Virus record (IMG/VR): IMGVR_UViG_3300030382_002122
Location: 1 to 21,604 of that record
Direction: 5' to 3' (one strand)
Length of the DNA: 21,604 nt
Origin: a virus
This document shows, piece after piece, positions 1-7,618 of the stretch. Under the pieces are notes generated by a model, which did no database searches, had not been told where the DNA came from, and saw only the letters and a list, made by a program, of their open reading frames with translations. Within the stretch, counting starts at the first letter, position 1; the number at the start of each line of letters is the position of its first letter. A program made the translations under genes and the position numbers.

Positions 1-1114
1 TATTAGGTGCTACATATAAAGTCATATCAGGCTCGTTATAAACTGCTGCAGGAATTTCATCTACTATACTACCTAACTCAGCTATAACATTACTTGCTGT
101 TACTGTTGTTCCTGCCTCATCAATTACATCACTATCGGCTGTCATTTTCACAACCAGACCCTCAAACTGACCTGCTGTTGCTTCAACGCCATGCCATAGA
201 GAAGTTTCTACACTTGCATTAACTATACCTGCCATCTGCTCTACAAAGAAAGCCTGAAAGCTAGGAGGTAATACGTCAAATGCTGAATAACCCATAGAAA
301 TAGCATCAAAATCCGATTGAAAATCAGTCTTACAAAGTTCAAGATTTACCTGAAGTTCTTTAGGTGTAAGAATACTCTCAGTTAAAGTAACTGTACCTGT
401 TGGTGAAAAGTCACAAGTTGCATCTGCTAAAATACTCGCAGTAGAAATTTTCTTAACAACTTCTTTTAGTTTGATGTTAGGCTTAACTGTGATAGCATTT
501 GCTCCCAAAGTAACACCTGATAGAGTAGCTGCCCCAATGTACTGCCCTGCAAATTCCCCTGCATAGGTAGTAGTGATTGATTCAGTAGTTGCCAATTTTA
601 CATTGTTGTAAAATGGTGTTTGCTGCATACGATGTGTAATACGTTCCTTGACACTCATGTTTGACAGGTCAAGGTTACTAGGCATTTCTTTTGCCAAAAC
701 AATCTTACCCTCTGGGGAAGTCTTAACACCTCTTGATGCAGGTTTAGAAAGTTTAGTTTCTTTCTTTACGTTGTCAGCTTTTAGCTGTTCGTTCTTGGTT
801 TTTAGTTCCTCATTTTCGGCTTTCATTTTTTCGATAGCATCCAAATCTTCCTGGCTTAACTCTTCCTCTGCTGCTGCAATGCTGTCAATAACACCCTCAG
901 CCGTAACGGATAGAATCATACCATCAGCTAAAGCATATTCACCTACTGCTAGGGGTACACGTTCCTCCCCATCGAGCATCCAAACTGCTTCGCCTGATTC
1001 AAATGCTTCTGCAAAAATTACAGTACCATCCTCTAAAGTCATTTCGGCTAACTCTATATCGTCACCCAAAACAACTTTACGAATCTTCTCTAAAATTGAT
1101 TTCTCTTTACTCAT
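1..1114 (-). CDS. Major capsid protein with N-terminal scaffold-like region (3' end beyond the left edge)
   Basis: Reading the minus strand from the ATG at 1114 gives 371 codons without a stop before the window ends, so the C-terminus is missing. Residues 1-80 are acidic and beta-rich, with Gly-Asp and Asp-Gly turns (EDGTVIF, DGMILSV). This resembles the N-terminal region fused to capsid or scaffold proteins in Bacteroidota phages. Residues about 85-120 form a charged helical, probably coiled-coil stretch (EKMKAENEELKTKNEQLKAD). From about residue 150 the protein looks like an HK97-type capsid domain rich in Thr, Ala and Gly. A scaffold or delta-like role for the N-terminus, removed by the neighbouring protease (1542-2135), is inferred. 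There is no Shine-Dalgarno; the start is preceded by A/T-rich sequence. A terminator lies upstream, so the gene probably has its own promoter. The capsid call rests on composition, layout and protease neighbour; a fused scaffold/capsid is the best fit. Confidence 0.75.
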   Translation of the reverse strand, partial: MSKEKSILEKIRKVVLGDDIELAEMTLEDGTVIFAEAFESGEAVWMLDGEERVPLAVGEYALADGMILSVTAEGVIDSIAAAEEELSQEDLDAIEKMKAENEELKTKNEQLKADNVKKETKLSKPASRGVKTSPEGKIVLAKEMPSNLDLSNMSVKERITHRMQQTPFYNNVKLATTESITTTYAGEFAGQYIGAATLSGVTLGANAITVKPNIKLKEVVKKISTASILADATCDFSPTGTVTLTESILTPKELQVNLELCKTDFQSDFDAISMGYSAFDVLPPSFQAFFVEQMAGIVNASVETSLWHGVEATAGQFEGLVVKMTADSDVIDEAGTTVTASNVIAELGSIVDEIPAAVYNEPDMTLYVAPN

Positions 1115-1299
1115 TTGTATAAAAATTTAATTAAATAAATATAACAATATAACATCTTTAGAGTTGTTTTGTCGTAAATTGGTAAATCGAATCTAATAGC
1201 CTTTTTGTTAAGTCTAAGCGTACTTAACCTTTTTTAATAGTATTATACCTATAATAAAAGATAATAGGAAACTCAATGATAATAGGGGTTACAGGGCAT
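1115..1299 (-). promoter_or_regulatory. Repeat-rich leader and regulatory region upstream of the capsid gene
   Basis: This gap separates a terminator from the capsid start and holds no gene. It contains two copies of GATAATAGG (plus strand 1260-1268 and 1278-1286, 18 bp apart), a near-perfect palindrome TATTATACCTATAATA (1241-1256), and an inverted repeat GTTAAGT/ACTTAAC (1207-1213 and 1222-1228, 8-nt loop). On the minus strand the palindrome supplies TATAAT, a possible -10 box, which would give a leader of roughly 120 nt containing the 7-bp hairpin. A GTTATATT motif at 1145-1153 resembles the repeat found in front of two other structural genes. No good TAnnTTTG box is present. Function is inferred. 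Confidence 0.45.
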
Positions 1300-1334
1300 A
1301 AAAAAAAGGGGATGTAAACCACAACACCCCCTTT
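1300..1334 (-). terminator. Intrinsic terminator upstream of the capsid gene
   Basis: A stem of AAAGGGG with CCCCTTT (7 bp) continues through one mismatch into TGT/ACA (3 bp), closed by an 8-nt loop (stem arms 1305-1315 and 1324-1334). On the minus strand it runs straight into eight T residues (1307 to 1300), the standard intrinsic terminator layout. It would end transcripts coming from the tail, protease and 55-aa genes. The other strand has only three T after the stem, so it is not a plus-strand terminator. Confidence 0.85.
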
Positions 1335-1377
1335 AAAAAACACTATGAAAACAATTATTTGGTTTGTAGTTCTGGCA

Positions 1378-1545
1378 TTAGCTAACTGATTGTGTACTGC
1401 CTCCTGTTAGACTTCCTATCCCCTGATAAGTGTAGTAAGGTTGTTCACCATCTATTTCCACTAAAGTAGAATAGGTAGACTTACTCCAATTTAATACTGC
1501 TTTTTTACCTGTTCTTGGTGGATCAAAAAATTCTTTATTTTTCAT
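1378..1545 (-). CDS. Small 55-aa protein between prohead protease and capsid gene
   Basis: A 55-codon ORF that I do not recognise. It begins MKNKEFFDPPRTGKK and ends GSLTGGSTQSVS, followed by TAA. Its ATG overlaps the stop codon of the protease gene in an ATGA arrangement, the same coupling used by many genes here, and it fills an otherwise empty gap before the terminator at 1300-1334. The protein is polar, with aromatic residues near the middle (QPYYTYQG), and has no membrane segment. Its place between protease and capsid suggests a head-related structural or accessory role, but this is inference from position only. Confidence 0.6.
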   Translation of the reverse strand: MKNKEFFDPPRTGKKAVLNWSKSTYSTLVEIDGEQPYYTYQGIGSLTGGSTQSVS

Positions 1546-2135
1546 ATCATGTTTAGTAATCGTTTGACTTCATTTAGTTTGGTCTTGTATTCATCAATAG
1601 GTTCTTTGCTTAGTTTTTCCCTTAGTTCAGGCATGAAAAACCCCTCTATTGAGAACCCTTTTACTTCACCTGTCTTAACTAAGTTAGTCCAGATATCATT
1701 GTTATCAACTTTCATAGATACCATCCATGTTCCTAACGGTACATCAAAACCATAAATTTTTGACTTATCCACTTCTGCATCTTCAACAATCCAACTCTCT
1801 ACGGTTGTCAGTCCATCTATTGACCCCTCATGTTCTAAGGTTGCAGACTGTTGACGGTTACGAATAAAATATAACTCTGATGCTCTACGGATAGTTTCTT
1901 TTGAAAAGATAATGTAAAATTCATCTTCCCCAACTTTACGGTAAATAGGTTTGTTAGGTACTAATGCAGCACCCATTAAAACCTGCCTATCTTCATCTGC
2001 TAATTTTATATGTTTTTGTTTCTCTTTACTCAATGCCACAAAGTCTATGTCTATTGCAGGTGAGTTAACAAGTGAAATAGCATTTATCCCACTTTGAGGG
2101 TTTTCCTCATCTAATATTACTTCGAATACTTCCAT
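1542..2135 (-). CDS. XkdF-like prohead serine protease
   Basis: This 197-aa protein matches the plan of the phage protease family typified by XkdF (S78-related). It has an N-terminal INAISLVNSPAID segment, a central block IIFSKETIRRASELYF, a His-containing LEHEGSIDGLTTVESWIVED segment (His102) and the conserved C-terminal block GTWMVSMKVDNNDIWTNL followed by VKGFSIEGFF (Ser162). His102 and Ser162 are the likely catalytic pair. Such enzymes cleave scaffold and capsid N-termini during prohead maturation, which fits the downstream capsid gene with its scaffold-like N-terminus. The start ATG sits two bases after a 14-bp motif that is repeated before the gene at 9855. The 55-aa gene starts within its stop codon. 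Confidence 0.8.
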   Translation of the reverse strand: MEVFEVILDEENPQSGINAISLVNSPAIDIDFVALSKEKQKHIKLADEDRQVLMGAALVPNKPIYRKVGEDEFYIIFSKETIRRASELYFIRNRQQSATLEHEGSIDGLTTVESWIVEDAEVDKSKIYGFDVPLGTWMVSMKVDNNDIWTNLVKTGEVKGFSIEGFFMPELREKLSKEPIDEYKTKLNEVKRLLNMI

Positions 2136-2137
2136 AA

Positions 2138-2151
2138 TAATATAACGCTTT
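2138..2151 (-). repeat. 14-bp motif directly before the protease start codon, copy 1
   Basis: On the minus strand this reads AAAGCGTTATATTA, then two bases, then the ATG at 2135. The same 14 bases with the same two-base spacing precede the gene starting at 9855. Both starts follow a real intergenic gap rather than an overlap with the previous gene. It lies too close to the ATG to be a promoter -10 box for a normal mRNA, so a translation-initiation, RNA-processing or protein-binding role is more likely (inference). Confidence 0.6.
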
Positions 2152-2168
2152 AAGTTAACTTTTGTTTT

Positions 2169-3995
2169 TTATACTGTTGCATTTGCTTTTATGTTTCTCT
2201 CTAATGCTGAACCTGATTCTACTTGCTCACTTACTACGAATGCCTGTGTAGGTGGTATGTCATTATCTTGGTTTAATGCGTTTGATATTCCTTGCTCTCC
2301 ACCTGTTGCAGGTGCTATACTTGAAAAACTTGGTGCTGCTGTTGATGGTTGTAATTTAGGAGCAGAACCCCCTCCACCTGATGAGCCTCCCCCATCAAAC
2401 TTTTGTTTTTTAATATTTGATACCTGAACCAATCCAAAGGCTAGAGAAGCTGCTGCTGTTATAGCACCTAATACAATACCAAATGGTGTACCTATTGACA
2501 ACCCTGCCAACATTCCTGCAATAGCTGCGGCAAATGAATCCATTAACGCCCCTGCAATTCTTAGTTTTTTCTGCTTTTCAAATCCTTGTTTACTACTAGT
2601 GTCAATCATGGCTGCAATCTGGTTTACTAACTGTGCCCCTGCTTTTAGTGAAGATGACATAACAGCCATAACTCCCTTAGTGGATAGTTTGCCTGTTTCT
2701 TCAATCTCTTTCATAGCATCCATCATGCCCTGAGAAAATGTAGATAACCATTGTTGCCCTGCGTTATCCATTGCTGCAAATAGGTTTGCCCATAGCATTG
2801 CCTCCCTTTCAACTGCTGCCTTTAGTCTTTCCTCTTTTTCTTTTCTTGCTTTCTCCTTTACTGCTTTTTTGTCCTTTTCTATTTGCTCATTCTTTGCTTT
2901 TTCTAGTGCTATCTCTGCATCTGATGCTGCTTTCTTTTCTGCTGCATCCTGGTTTCTAAGTCCCTGTGCCTGTGCAAAAGTTTCCTTTTGTACGTTTGCT
3001 TTCTCTTTCTCTAACCTTATTAAATCAGCTTGTAGTTGTGCCTCTTCATCTAAGTCCTCTTTTGTTGATCCTGATAGTTTGTTGCGTTCCTGTACTTGTC
3101 TTAACCGTTCTTTTGCTATCTCTACCTCACCCTTAAATATTTCCTCATTTTTTCTTCCTGCCTCTTCTAATAAATCAATCCTTTCTTGTAAAGTATACTT
3201 TTCAGAATCCAATGACTTTAGTTTTGCATCTGCTACTTCACCCTCTAGTTTTGCCCTGTTTATTAATTGCTTTCTTATCTTTTTATCTAGGTCTGCCTGT
3301 GCATCGCTTAACTCATTTGATACTGCTATTTCTTTTTTTGTTTCCTCTATGAATCCTGTTACTGCCTCAGTTGCTTTGCCTATTGTATTCTCAACACCTG
3401 TCATAGCATCAACATATTTACTCCCTGCCTGTTTTGCTGATTCCATTGCTCCTGAAAAGTCCCCCTCAAATACTTGTTTGATTGCTTTGCCTAAAAATCC
3501 AAACATATCCATAACGGAATTTATCCGTACAACTACATTCTCTTTTAATGCTTTCCAGAAGTCTTTTAAAGCCTGTTGTGGGTCTTCAAATGCTGATATA
3601 ATAACATTACCTATCTCTGCAAGTATATCAATAACATTGCCAACAATAACACCTAAGGCATTCATTAACTTGTTAAACTTATTCTGCCCTGCCTCTGATG
3701 AAGTAAAGGCTGCCTTTATAGACCCTATAATTATAAGTAGCAAACCTAATCCTGTTGCTGCTACTGCTACTTTTAGAACACCTAAACTTTTAACTGATGA
3801 CATTATGGCTGTCTTAAACCCTGCAAACTTACTTACTGCTCCACCTACTGCACCATCTGCTGCTGCACCCATCTCAGAAAATCCCTCATTAACATCTTCC
3901 TGTTGTTCTTGGGTTTCCTCTAAACTTTCATTTAGTTTATCTACATCCTTTTGCCCTTTTACCTTGGTGTCTATTTCTACTTTGTATTTTTTCAT
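2169..3995 (-). CDS. Tail tape measure protein
   Basis: This 608-aa protein has the classic tape measure profile. A charged helical N-terminus (about 1-45, LNESLEETQEQQEDVNEG) is followed by a Gly/Ala-rich stretch and a strongly hydrophobic segment at about 72-95. A long Lys/Glu/Ala-rich coiled-coil region covers about 220-400, a second hydrophobic Gly/Ala block lies at about 482-525, and a Gly/Ser linker (GGGSSGGGGS) leads into a low-complexity C-terminal tail. Such proteins set tail length and may be ejected with the DNA. At the commonly used scaling of about 0.15 nm per residue the tail would be near 90 nm (inference). It lies just downstream of the frameshifted chaperone and the 46-aa gene, which overlaps its ATG. 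It is shorter than many tape measures. Confidence 0.85.
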   Translation of the reverse strand: MKKYKVEIDTKVKGQKDVDKLNESLEETQEQQEDVNEGFSEMGAAADGAVGGAVSKFAGFKTAIMSSVKSLGVLKVAVAATGLGLLLIIIGSIKAAFTSSEAGQNKFNKLMNALGVIVGNVIDILAEIGNVIISAFEDPQQALKDFWKALKENVVVRINSVMDMFGFLGKAIKQVFEGDFSGAMESAKQAGSKYVDAMTGVENTIGKATEAVTGFIEETKKEIAVSNELSDAQADLDKKIRKQLINRAKLEGEVADAKLKSLDSEKYTLQERIDLLEEAGRKNEEIFKGEVEIAKERLRQVQERNKLSGSTKEDLDEEAQLQADLIRLEKEKANVQKETFAQAQGLRNQDAAEKKAASDAEIALEKAKNEQIEKDKKAVKEKARKEKEERLKAAVEREAMLWANLFAAMDNAGQQWLSTFSQGMMDAMKEIEETGKLSTKGVMAVMSSSLKAGAQLVNQIAAMIDTSSKQGFEKQKKLRIAGALMDSFAAAIAGMLAGLSIGTPFGIVLGAITAAASLAFGLVQVSNIKKQKFDGGGSSGGGGSAPKLQPSTAAPSFSSIAPATGGEQGISNALNQDNDIPPTQAFVVSEQVESGSALERNIKANATV

Positions 3996-4132
3996 TTAAG
4001 CATCCTTTTAGCCTGTTTAACGAACTTTCTCCATGTACAGATATACTCATACTGCCCTTTAGCTATTTCCACCTCAGGCGATACTTTGTAAAAATTATCT
4101 GTTTGTAAAAGTCGTATAATGTTTGTTATCAT
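3992..4132 (-). CDS. Small 46-aa basic protein between tail chaperone and tape measure
   Basis: A 46-codon ORF beginning MITNIIRLLQTDNFYK and ending KQAKRMLK. Its ATG overlaps the stop of the frameshifted chaperone extension (ATGA), and its own TGA overlaps the tape measure ATG, so it is tied into a continuous coupled chain. It is helical and basic at the C-terminus, with one Trp and one Cys. I do not recognise the family. The double overlap and the absence of any leftover spacing are the main evidence that it is coding. A tail-assembly role is inferred from position. Confidence 0.65.
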   Translation of the reverse strand: MITNIIRLLQTDNFYKVSPEVEIAKGQYEYICTWRKFVKQAKRMLK

Positions 4133-4826
4133 TTTTTCATGTTTTGTAGTCTAACCAAATCTGATTTATATGCCAACCATGTCAAAACCCTGTTAATGTT
4201 CATTCGTGTTATTTTGTTTGTCTTTAATATATCCCCATCTGTTAGGATATAGATTGAACTGAACCAACCCCACTTTTTTGAATGTCCTGCCTCTGTGCTT
4301 GTGCCACTTCCTGTGGAGTCAAAGAGTTCAGGGTATCTGTCACTAATTGACTTCCTAACGTCAAAAAAAAACCGATTGCACCAAGAGCAACCCCTAAAGG
4401 CATTTGGGATAAATCCCCTGACCCTTTATACTTTTCTATCTTATAACGCCCTCCTGATTGTTTCTTTGTGATTGGTCTGAATAAGATACTCATCAACTTG
4501 TGGTAGTTTTCCTTTTCCATGTACTCATCCAAATCAACTAACTCACCAAAAGTAATATTATCAAAGTTAGGTATAAAACCATACTCAACACTATCCATTT
4601 TAAACCTGTTTATAAATTTAGGCTGTTGCTCTAGTAATCCCCTTACTGTATTTGTTAATAAATCTACATCATAGTTTTTTACATTATTAACACTCTTCAA
4701 TCCATAGACAATACTCAAAACCCTCTGAACGTAAAACTGTGGTTCTGCCTTTTCATCAATAGCAACTATCTTCTGCCATTGTTCTAAAGTAAGGTCATTT
4801 AGATTTTCAGGTAAGTTTACTGTCAT
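4129..4826 (-). CDS. Tail assembly chaperone, -1 frameshift fusion product (GT-like)
   Basis: Ribosomes that slip back one base on the T9 run at 4363-4371 leave the 194-aa frame and read a frame that is open for 78 further codons, ending at the TGA at 4129-4131. The predicted fusion is about 232 aa: 154 residues of the shared N-terminus plus an extension. The extension contains FDVRKSISDRYPELFD and then an aromatic block, KKWGWFSSIYILTDGD, followed by RVLTWLAYKSDL. That WGW-type block looks like a genuine domain rather than random reading, and it resembles C-terminal extensions I know from other Bacteroidota phages. Paired short and frameshifted proteins just before the tape measure are the hallmark of the lambda G/GT type of chaperone. 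The extension fills the gap between the chaperone stop and the 46-aa gene. Confidence 0.8.
4242..4826 (-). CDS. Tail assembly chaperone, short form (G-like)
   Basis: The unshifted product is 194 aa. It begins MTVNLPENLNDLTLEQWQK, is helical and acidic through about residue 140, and ends with a Gln/Ser-rich tail after the slippery site (codons GGT TTT TTT TTG, residues 152-155). Short-form chaperones coat the tape measure during tail assembly; the tape measure gene lies about 250 bp downstream. The start overlaps the end of the 931-aa tail gene by four bases (ATGA). I do not see a known enzymatic motif. The assignment depends on position, size and the frameshift layout rather than on sequence identity alone. 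Confidence 0.75.
   Translation of the reverse strand: MTVNLPENLNDLTLEQWQKIVAIDEKAEPQFYVQRVLSIVYGLKSVNNVKNYDVDLLTNTVRGLLEQQPKFINRFKMDSVEYGFIPNFDNITFGELVDLDEYMEKENYHKLMSILFRPITKKQSGGRYKIEKYKGSGDLSQMPLGVALGAIGFFLTLGSQLVTDTLNSLTPQEVAQAQRQDIQKSGVGSVQSIS
4363..4371 (-). other. Programmed -1 frameshift slippery site (T9)
   Basis: On the minus strand nine consecutive T residues are read in frame as GGT TTT TTT TTG, which gives canonical heptamers T TTT TTT and T TTT TTG. The -1 frame is then open to 4129. I could not evaluate a downstream stimulatory structure by eye. Confidence 0.8.
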
Positions 4827-7618
4827 ATTCTTATAAGATTTGTAGAACCTGAGTTAATTGTATATGCCTGTGAAATATTACCGTAACAGTATAGTTCTAT
4901 ATAATCACCTATGCTTAGTGGGATAGTGCAACCCATTATCAATTCCCATACTGCTGACTGGTTGGCTGCTACAATAGGATTTATAAAGTAATTTGTTCCA
5001 TTGATTGCTAATATAAATTTAACCTGTTGTGCTAATGTAGCCAAAGAAAAATTAACAGTTGTTGAAAATTGGTATATACCCGCTTCATAGACGGTGATAC
5101 GCCCCGCTGTGGCGGCAGTAGGTGTACCGTTAAACCATAGTTTTATTTGGGTGTTTACTGTATCATAGATAGTAAGTACGTTTGTTATTGTTGTGTTTAT
5201 TGTGAATGCCCCACTTGTAGCATCTGCCTGTCCCTCTGCCTTTGGTAATAATCTAAAATTCTTGTCTGCCTGTGTTACTAATGCCTGTCTTTTTATTGAC
5301 ACCCTGTAACTCTTCCATAGATACAACTGCCCCTCATTTATATTAGTTCTGTTGTTTAGCTGTGTATTGTAGGTAGTAAGTTCATTGTTGGTAGGTGTAG
5401 CATCAAAAGTAATATCACCATCACTTGTTATGTCTGTCGGTTTTGTGTATGTAATATTAGCACTATAAGTAATCAGTTTTAATTTAGAAACATTTGTTAA
5501 CAGGTTTCTTTTAAGTGTATCTACTACATATCTGATCCCCTGTATTTCAATAGTGTCATCTAAGGTAAAAACGTTTAATTCGCTCAATGGTATAATTGCA
5601 TCTACTGTTAGAATCTTAGCACTTGCAGAATACAGATTCTTAAGATAGTTATTAAAGAATGTTTTAGCATTTGTGTTTAGTGACACATCGCCACTTGCGG
5701 GGTTTTCCTCTGAGTAATTTAGCGAATAAGAATCTTGTTCACATGGATAGGCTGCGTGTGAAGTACAGTAAGGCAAATATGTTTCCTCTACGAATCCTGG
5801 TGTACCACCTGCTCCCGCTGAGTTTTGTATATAGTATGAGTCCCTAATACCTTTTTTCCCGTTATACATAAATATTAGAAAGTCTGAATTAATAGGTTTG
5901 CCCTCATTGTCAAACTGTGAATGTATTAACAAATCTGTTGTTCCCTCTGGTTGTCCGTACCCATCTAGTTTGTTTATAAACGATGGTGGAAAGGTGGAGA
6001 ATATAGAAGTGTTATCCAAATCTTTGCCTGTAAAATCTGCATCACTTACATAATTTAACTGTGCATAGTTTCTTAGTGCCTCCCTGAAAAAAGCTATGTT
6101 TACCTTATCCTCTGTTTCTGCAAATCTCAATATCAAATCTTTGTCAATCTGTGGCTTATCATAAACCCTTTTACCTATTGATACATATTTAGTCCAATCC
6201 CTTACTGTGCCACCTGTATAAAATTCATCTTTGTCAATTAGTTTAACTGACTGTACCGTTAAACCCCCGCCCATTTCTGTTAACTCTATAATCTGAATTA
6301 AGTTAAATGTAGCTAGAAAACCCTTTATAAATTCCCATGCAGTCATCTCAGGCATGTTGTCGGCTGTTACTATATCCTGGTCATAGAATGTATTTGGTGA
6401 TTCTACCAATATCATTTGGTATTTAAGAAATCCCTGTGTGGAATTATTAGACTTTCCTTGAAATTGTACCTCATCATCTGCTGAGAGTTCCCCCTCAAAG
6501 AAAGCTATTGATGGTACTTTACACCAAGTGCCTACACTCTCATCCCCGAATTGTGTTGCACCGTTCTTCAACGCTCTCCAGTCTAGGTAATTGTTATTTG
6601 AATTACAAACTCTTCCATCCTCATACATTACAGCTAATTTGAATTTATGCCATCCATCACTATTAGCTGTGAATTTATTAGTGCCATCCCAAAAACTCCC
6701 ATTATCTTGCACAACAGTATCCATCGTAATAGTTGTATAGGATGTAGCCATATATTGATATACCTTAGTGTCTTCATATTTAACTACACAAACATCTAAG
6801 TCCTGTGATACTGTTTCATTCTTTGCCGCCCCTGCTTCTTTACTAGGAATAACGAATACATTATCTAAATAGGATGCCATGGTAGTTCCCCACGTTACAG
6901 AAACATCTATGCTATCATAGATATTCTCTACCATATCCTCTAGTTTTAAAGCAGTCTTTAGTTCATCTAATCTGATTCCTGGTTCTATGGGATTTTCTGA
7001 ATCCCCATCCCCCTCTGCATAATAAGGTTCATTGTTAGCTATGTTATTAGGATGGTTTTGCCCTGTTGAAATAGTAGGCTGATACAGGTAATCCCTTACA
7101 TGGCTCATAACAGGTAGCAATACTTTGCCGTCATTCAAATCACCATCCCAACTAGACTTCATATTTTCATAGGTCAAATCATAATCAAAGTCAGACCAGT
7201 CAATTTGATTTAGCTGTTTGCTTAGTAAATTCTTTATACTAAACTCCTGTCCGTAAAATACTACTTTGTAATCTTTAGGTTTGCCACCCTCCCATGAATA
7301 GCCTTTTACTTCCAACCCTCCTAATATTTCCAACATATCACCTAAAACCAATTTAGCATCTACTGCCCTGTGTGGATTTATTGAACTTGATATGTCAATC
7401 TGTGAATAGTTTTGTAGTATGGTATTGTTTGTATCTGAGGCAGGGATAGTGAATTGCAAGGTATGGGGTGCAAGACTTCCTGAAATAGCCTCAAAGTCGT
7501 TTATTTGAGTTGTCAGCACTACTACCTCATCTTTGTTCATGTCTGCTAACTGTAAAGATGAATGTGTAAATGTACTGCTATCTACTGCAGGTTGTATGCC
7601 TATGTATAGTTTTATCAT
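4823..7618 (-). CDS. Large tail/baseplate structural protein with C1q-like C-terminal domain
   Basis: At 931 aa this is the largest protein in the window. The N-terminal third (IKLYIGIQPAVDSS, then DISSSINPHRAVDAKLVLGD and YKVVFYGQEFSIKNLL) is beta-rich, like the hub or distal-tail proteins of Bacteroidota siphoviruses. Residues about 285-410 form a beta-sandwich-like module (FTANSDGWHKFKLAVMYED, then LSADDEVQFQGKSN). The last 130 residues (AGIYQFSTTVNFSL, KFILAINGTNYF, then LSIGDYIELYCYG) have the spacing of C1q/TNF-like jelly-roll domains, which are often used for receptor or glycan binding. A tail-tip or host-recognition function is inferred. Its start overlaps the 432-aa gene by four bases and its stop overlaps the chaperone start. 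No enzymatic motif was seen. Confidence 0.65.
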   Translation of the reverse strand: MIKLYIGIQPAVDSSTFTHSSLQLADMNKDEVVVLTTQINDFEAISGSLAPHTLQFTIPASDTNNTILQNYSQIDISSSINPHRAVDAKLVLGDMLEILGGLEVKGYSWEGGKPKDYKVVFYGQEFSIKNLLSKQLNQIDWSDFDYDLTYENMKSSWDGDLNDGKVLLPVMSHVRDYLYQPTISTGQNHPNNIANNEPYYAEGDGDSENPIEPGIRLDELKTALKLEDMVENIYDSIDVSVTWGTTMASYLDNVFVIPSKEAGAAKNETVSQDLDVCVVKYEDTKVYQYMATSYTTITMDTVVQDNGSFWDGTNKFTANSDGWHKFKLAVMYEDGRVCNSNNNYLDWRALKNGATQFGDESVGTWCKVPSIAFFEGELSADDEVQFQGKSNNSTQGFLKYQMILVESPNTFYDQDIVTADNMPEMTAWEFIKGFLATFNLIQIIELTEMGGGLTVQSVKLIDKDEFYTGGTVRDWTKYVSIGKRVYDKPQIDKDLILRFAETEDKVNIAFFREALRNYAQLNYVSDADFTGKDLDNTSIFSTFPPSFINKLDGYGQPEGTTDLLIHSQFDNEGKPINSDFLIFMYNGKKGIRDSYYIQNSAGAGGTPGFVEETYLPYCTSHAAYPCEQDSYSLNYSEENPASGDVSLNTNAKTFFNNYLKNLYSASAKILTVDAIIPLSELNVFTLDDTIEIQGIRYVVDTLKRNLLTNVSKLKLITYSANITYTKPTDITSDGDITFDATPTNNELTTYNTQLNNRTNINEGQLYLWKSYRVSIKRQALVTQADKNFRLLPKAEGQADATSGAFTINTTITNVLTIYDTVNTQIKLWFNGTPTAATAGRITVYEAGIYQFSTTVNFSLATLAQQVKFILAINGTNYFINPIVAANQSAVWELIMGCTIPLSIGDYIELYCYGNISQAYTINSGSTNLIRI

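Noticed and set aside
648-1130. Plus-strand ORF of 160 codons
   Set aside because: Antisense to the capsid gene, Ser-rich and without coupling or promoter. The minus frame is open for 371 codons with a coherent protein.
1207-1235. Plus-strand terminator (GTTAAGT/ACTTAAC followed by T6)
   Set aside because: No plus-strand gene ends nearby. It is better read as a hairpin in the capsid mRNA leader on the minus strand.
1357-1379. Seven-codon ORF (MPELQTK) before the terminator
   Set aside because: Too short and without support. The likeness to a piece of the protease (MPELREK) is only five residues.
2869-3999. Plus-strand ORF of 376 codons
   Set aside because: It lies entirely antisense to the tape measure gene. 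Its Ser/Phe/Cys-rich product is the usual shadow of a Lys/Glu/Ala-rich coiled-coil gene.
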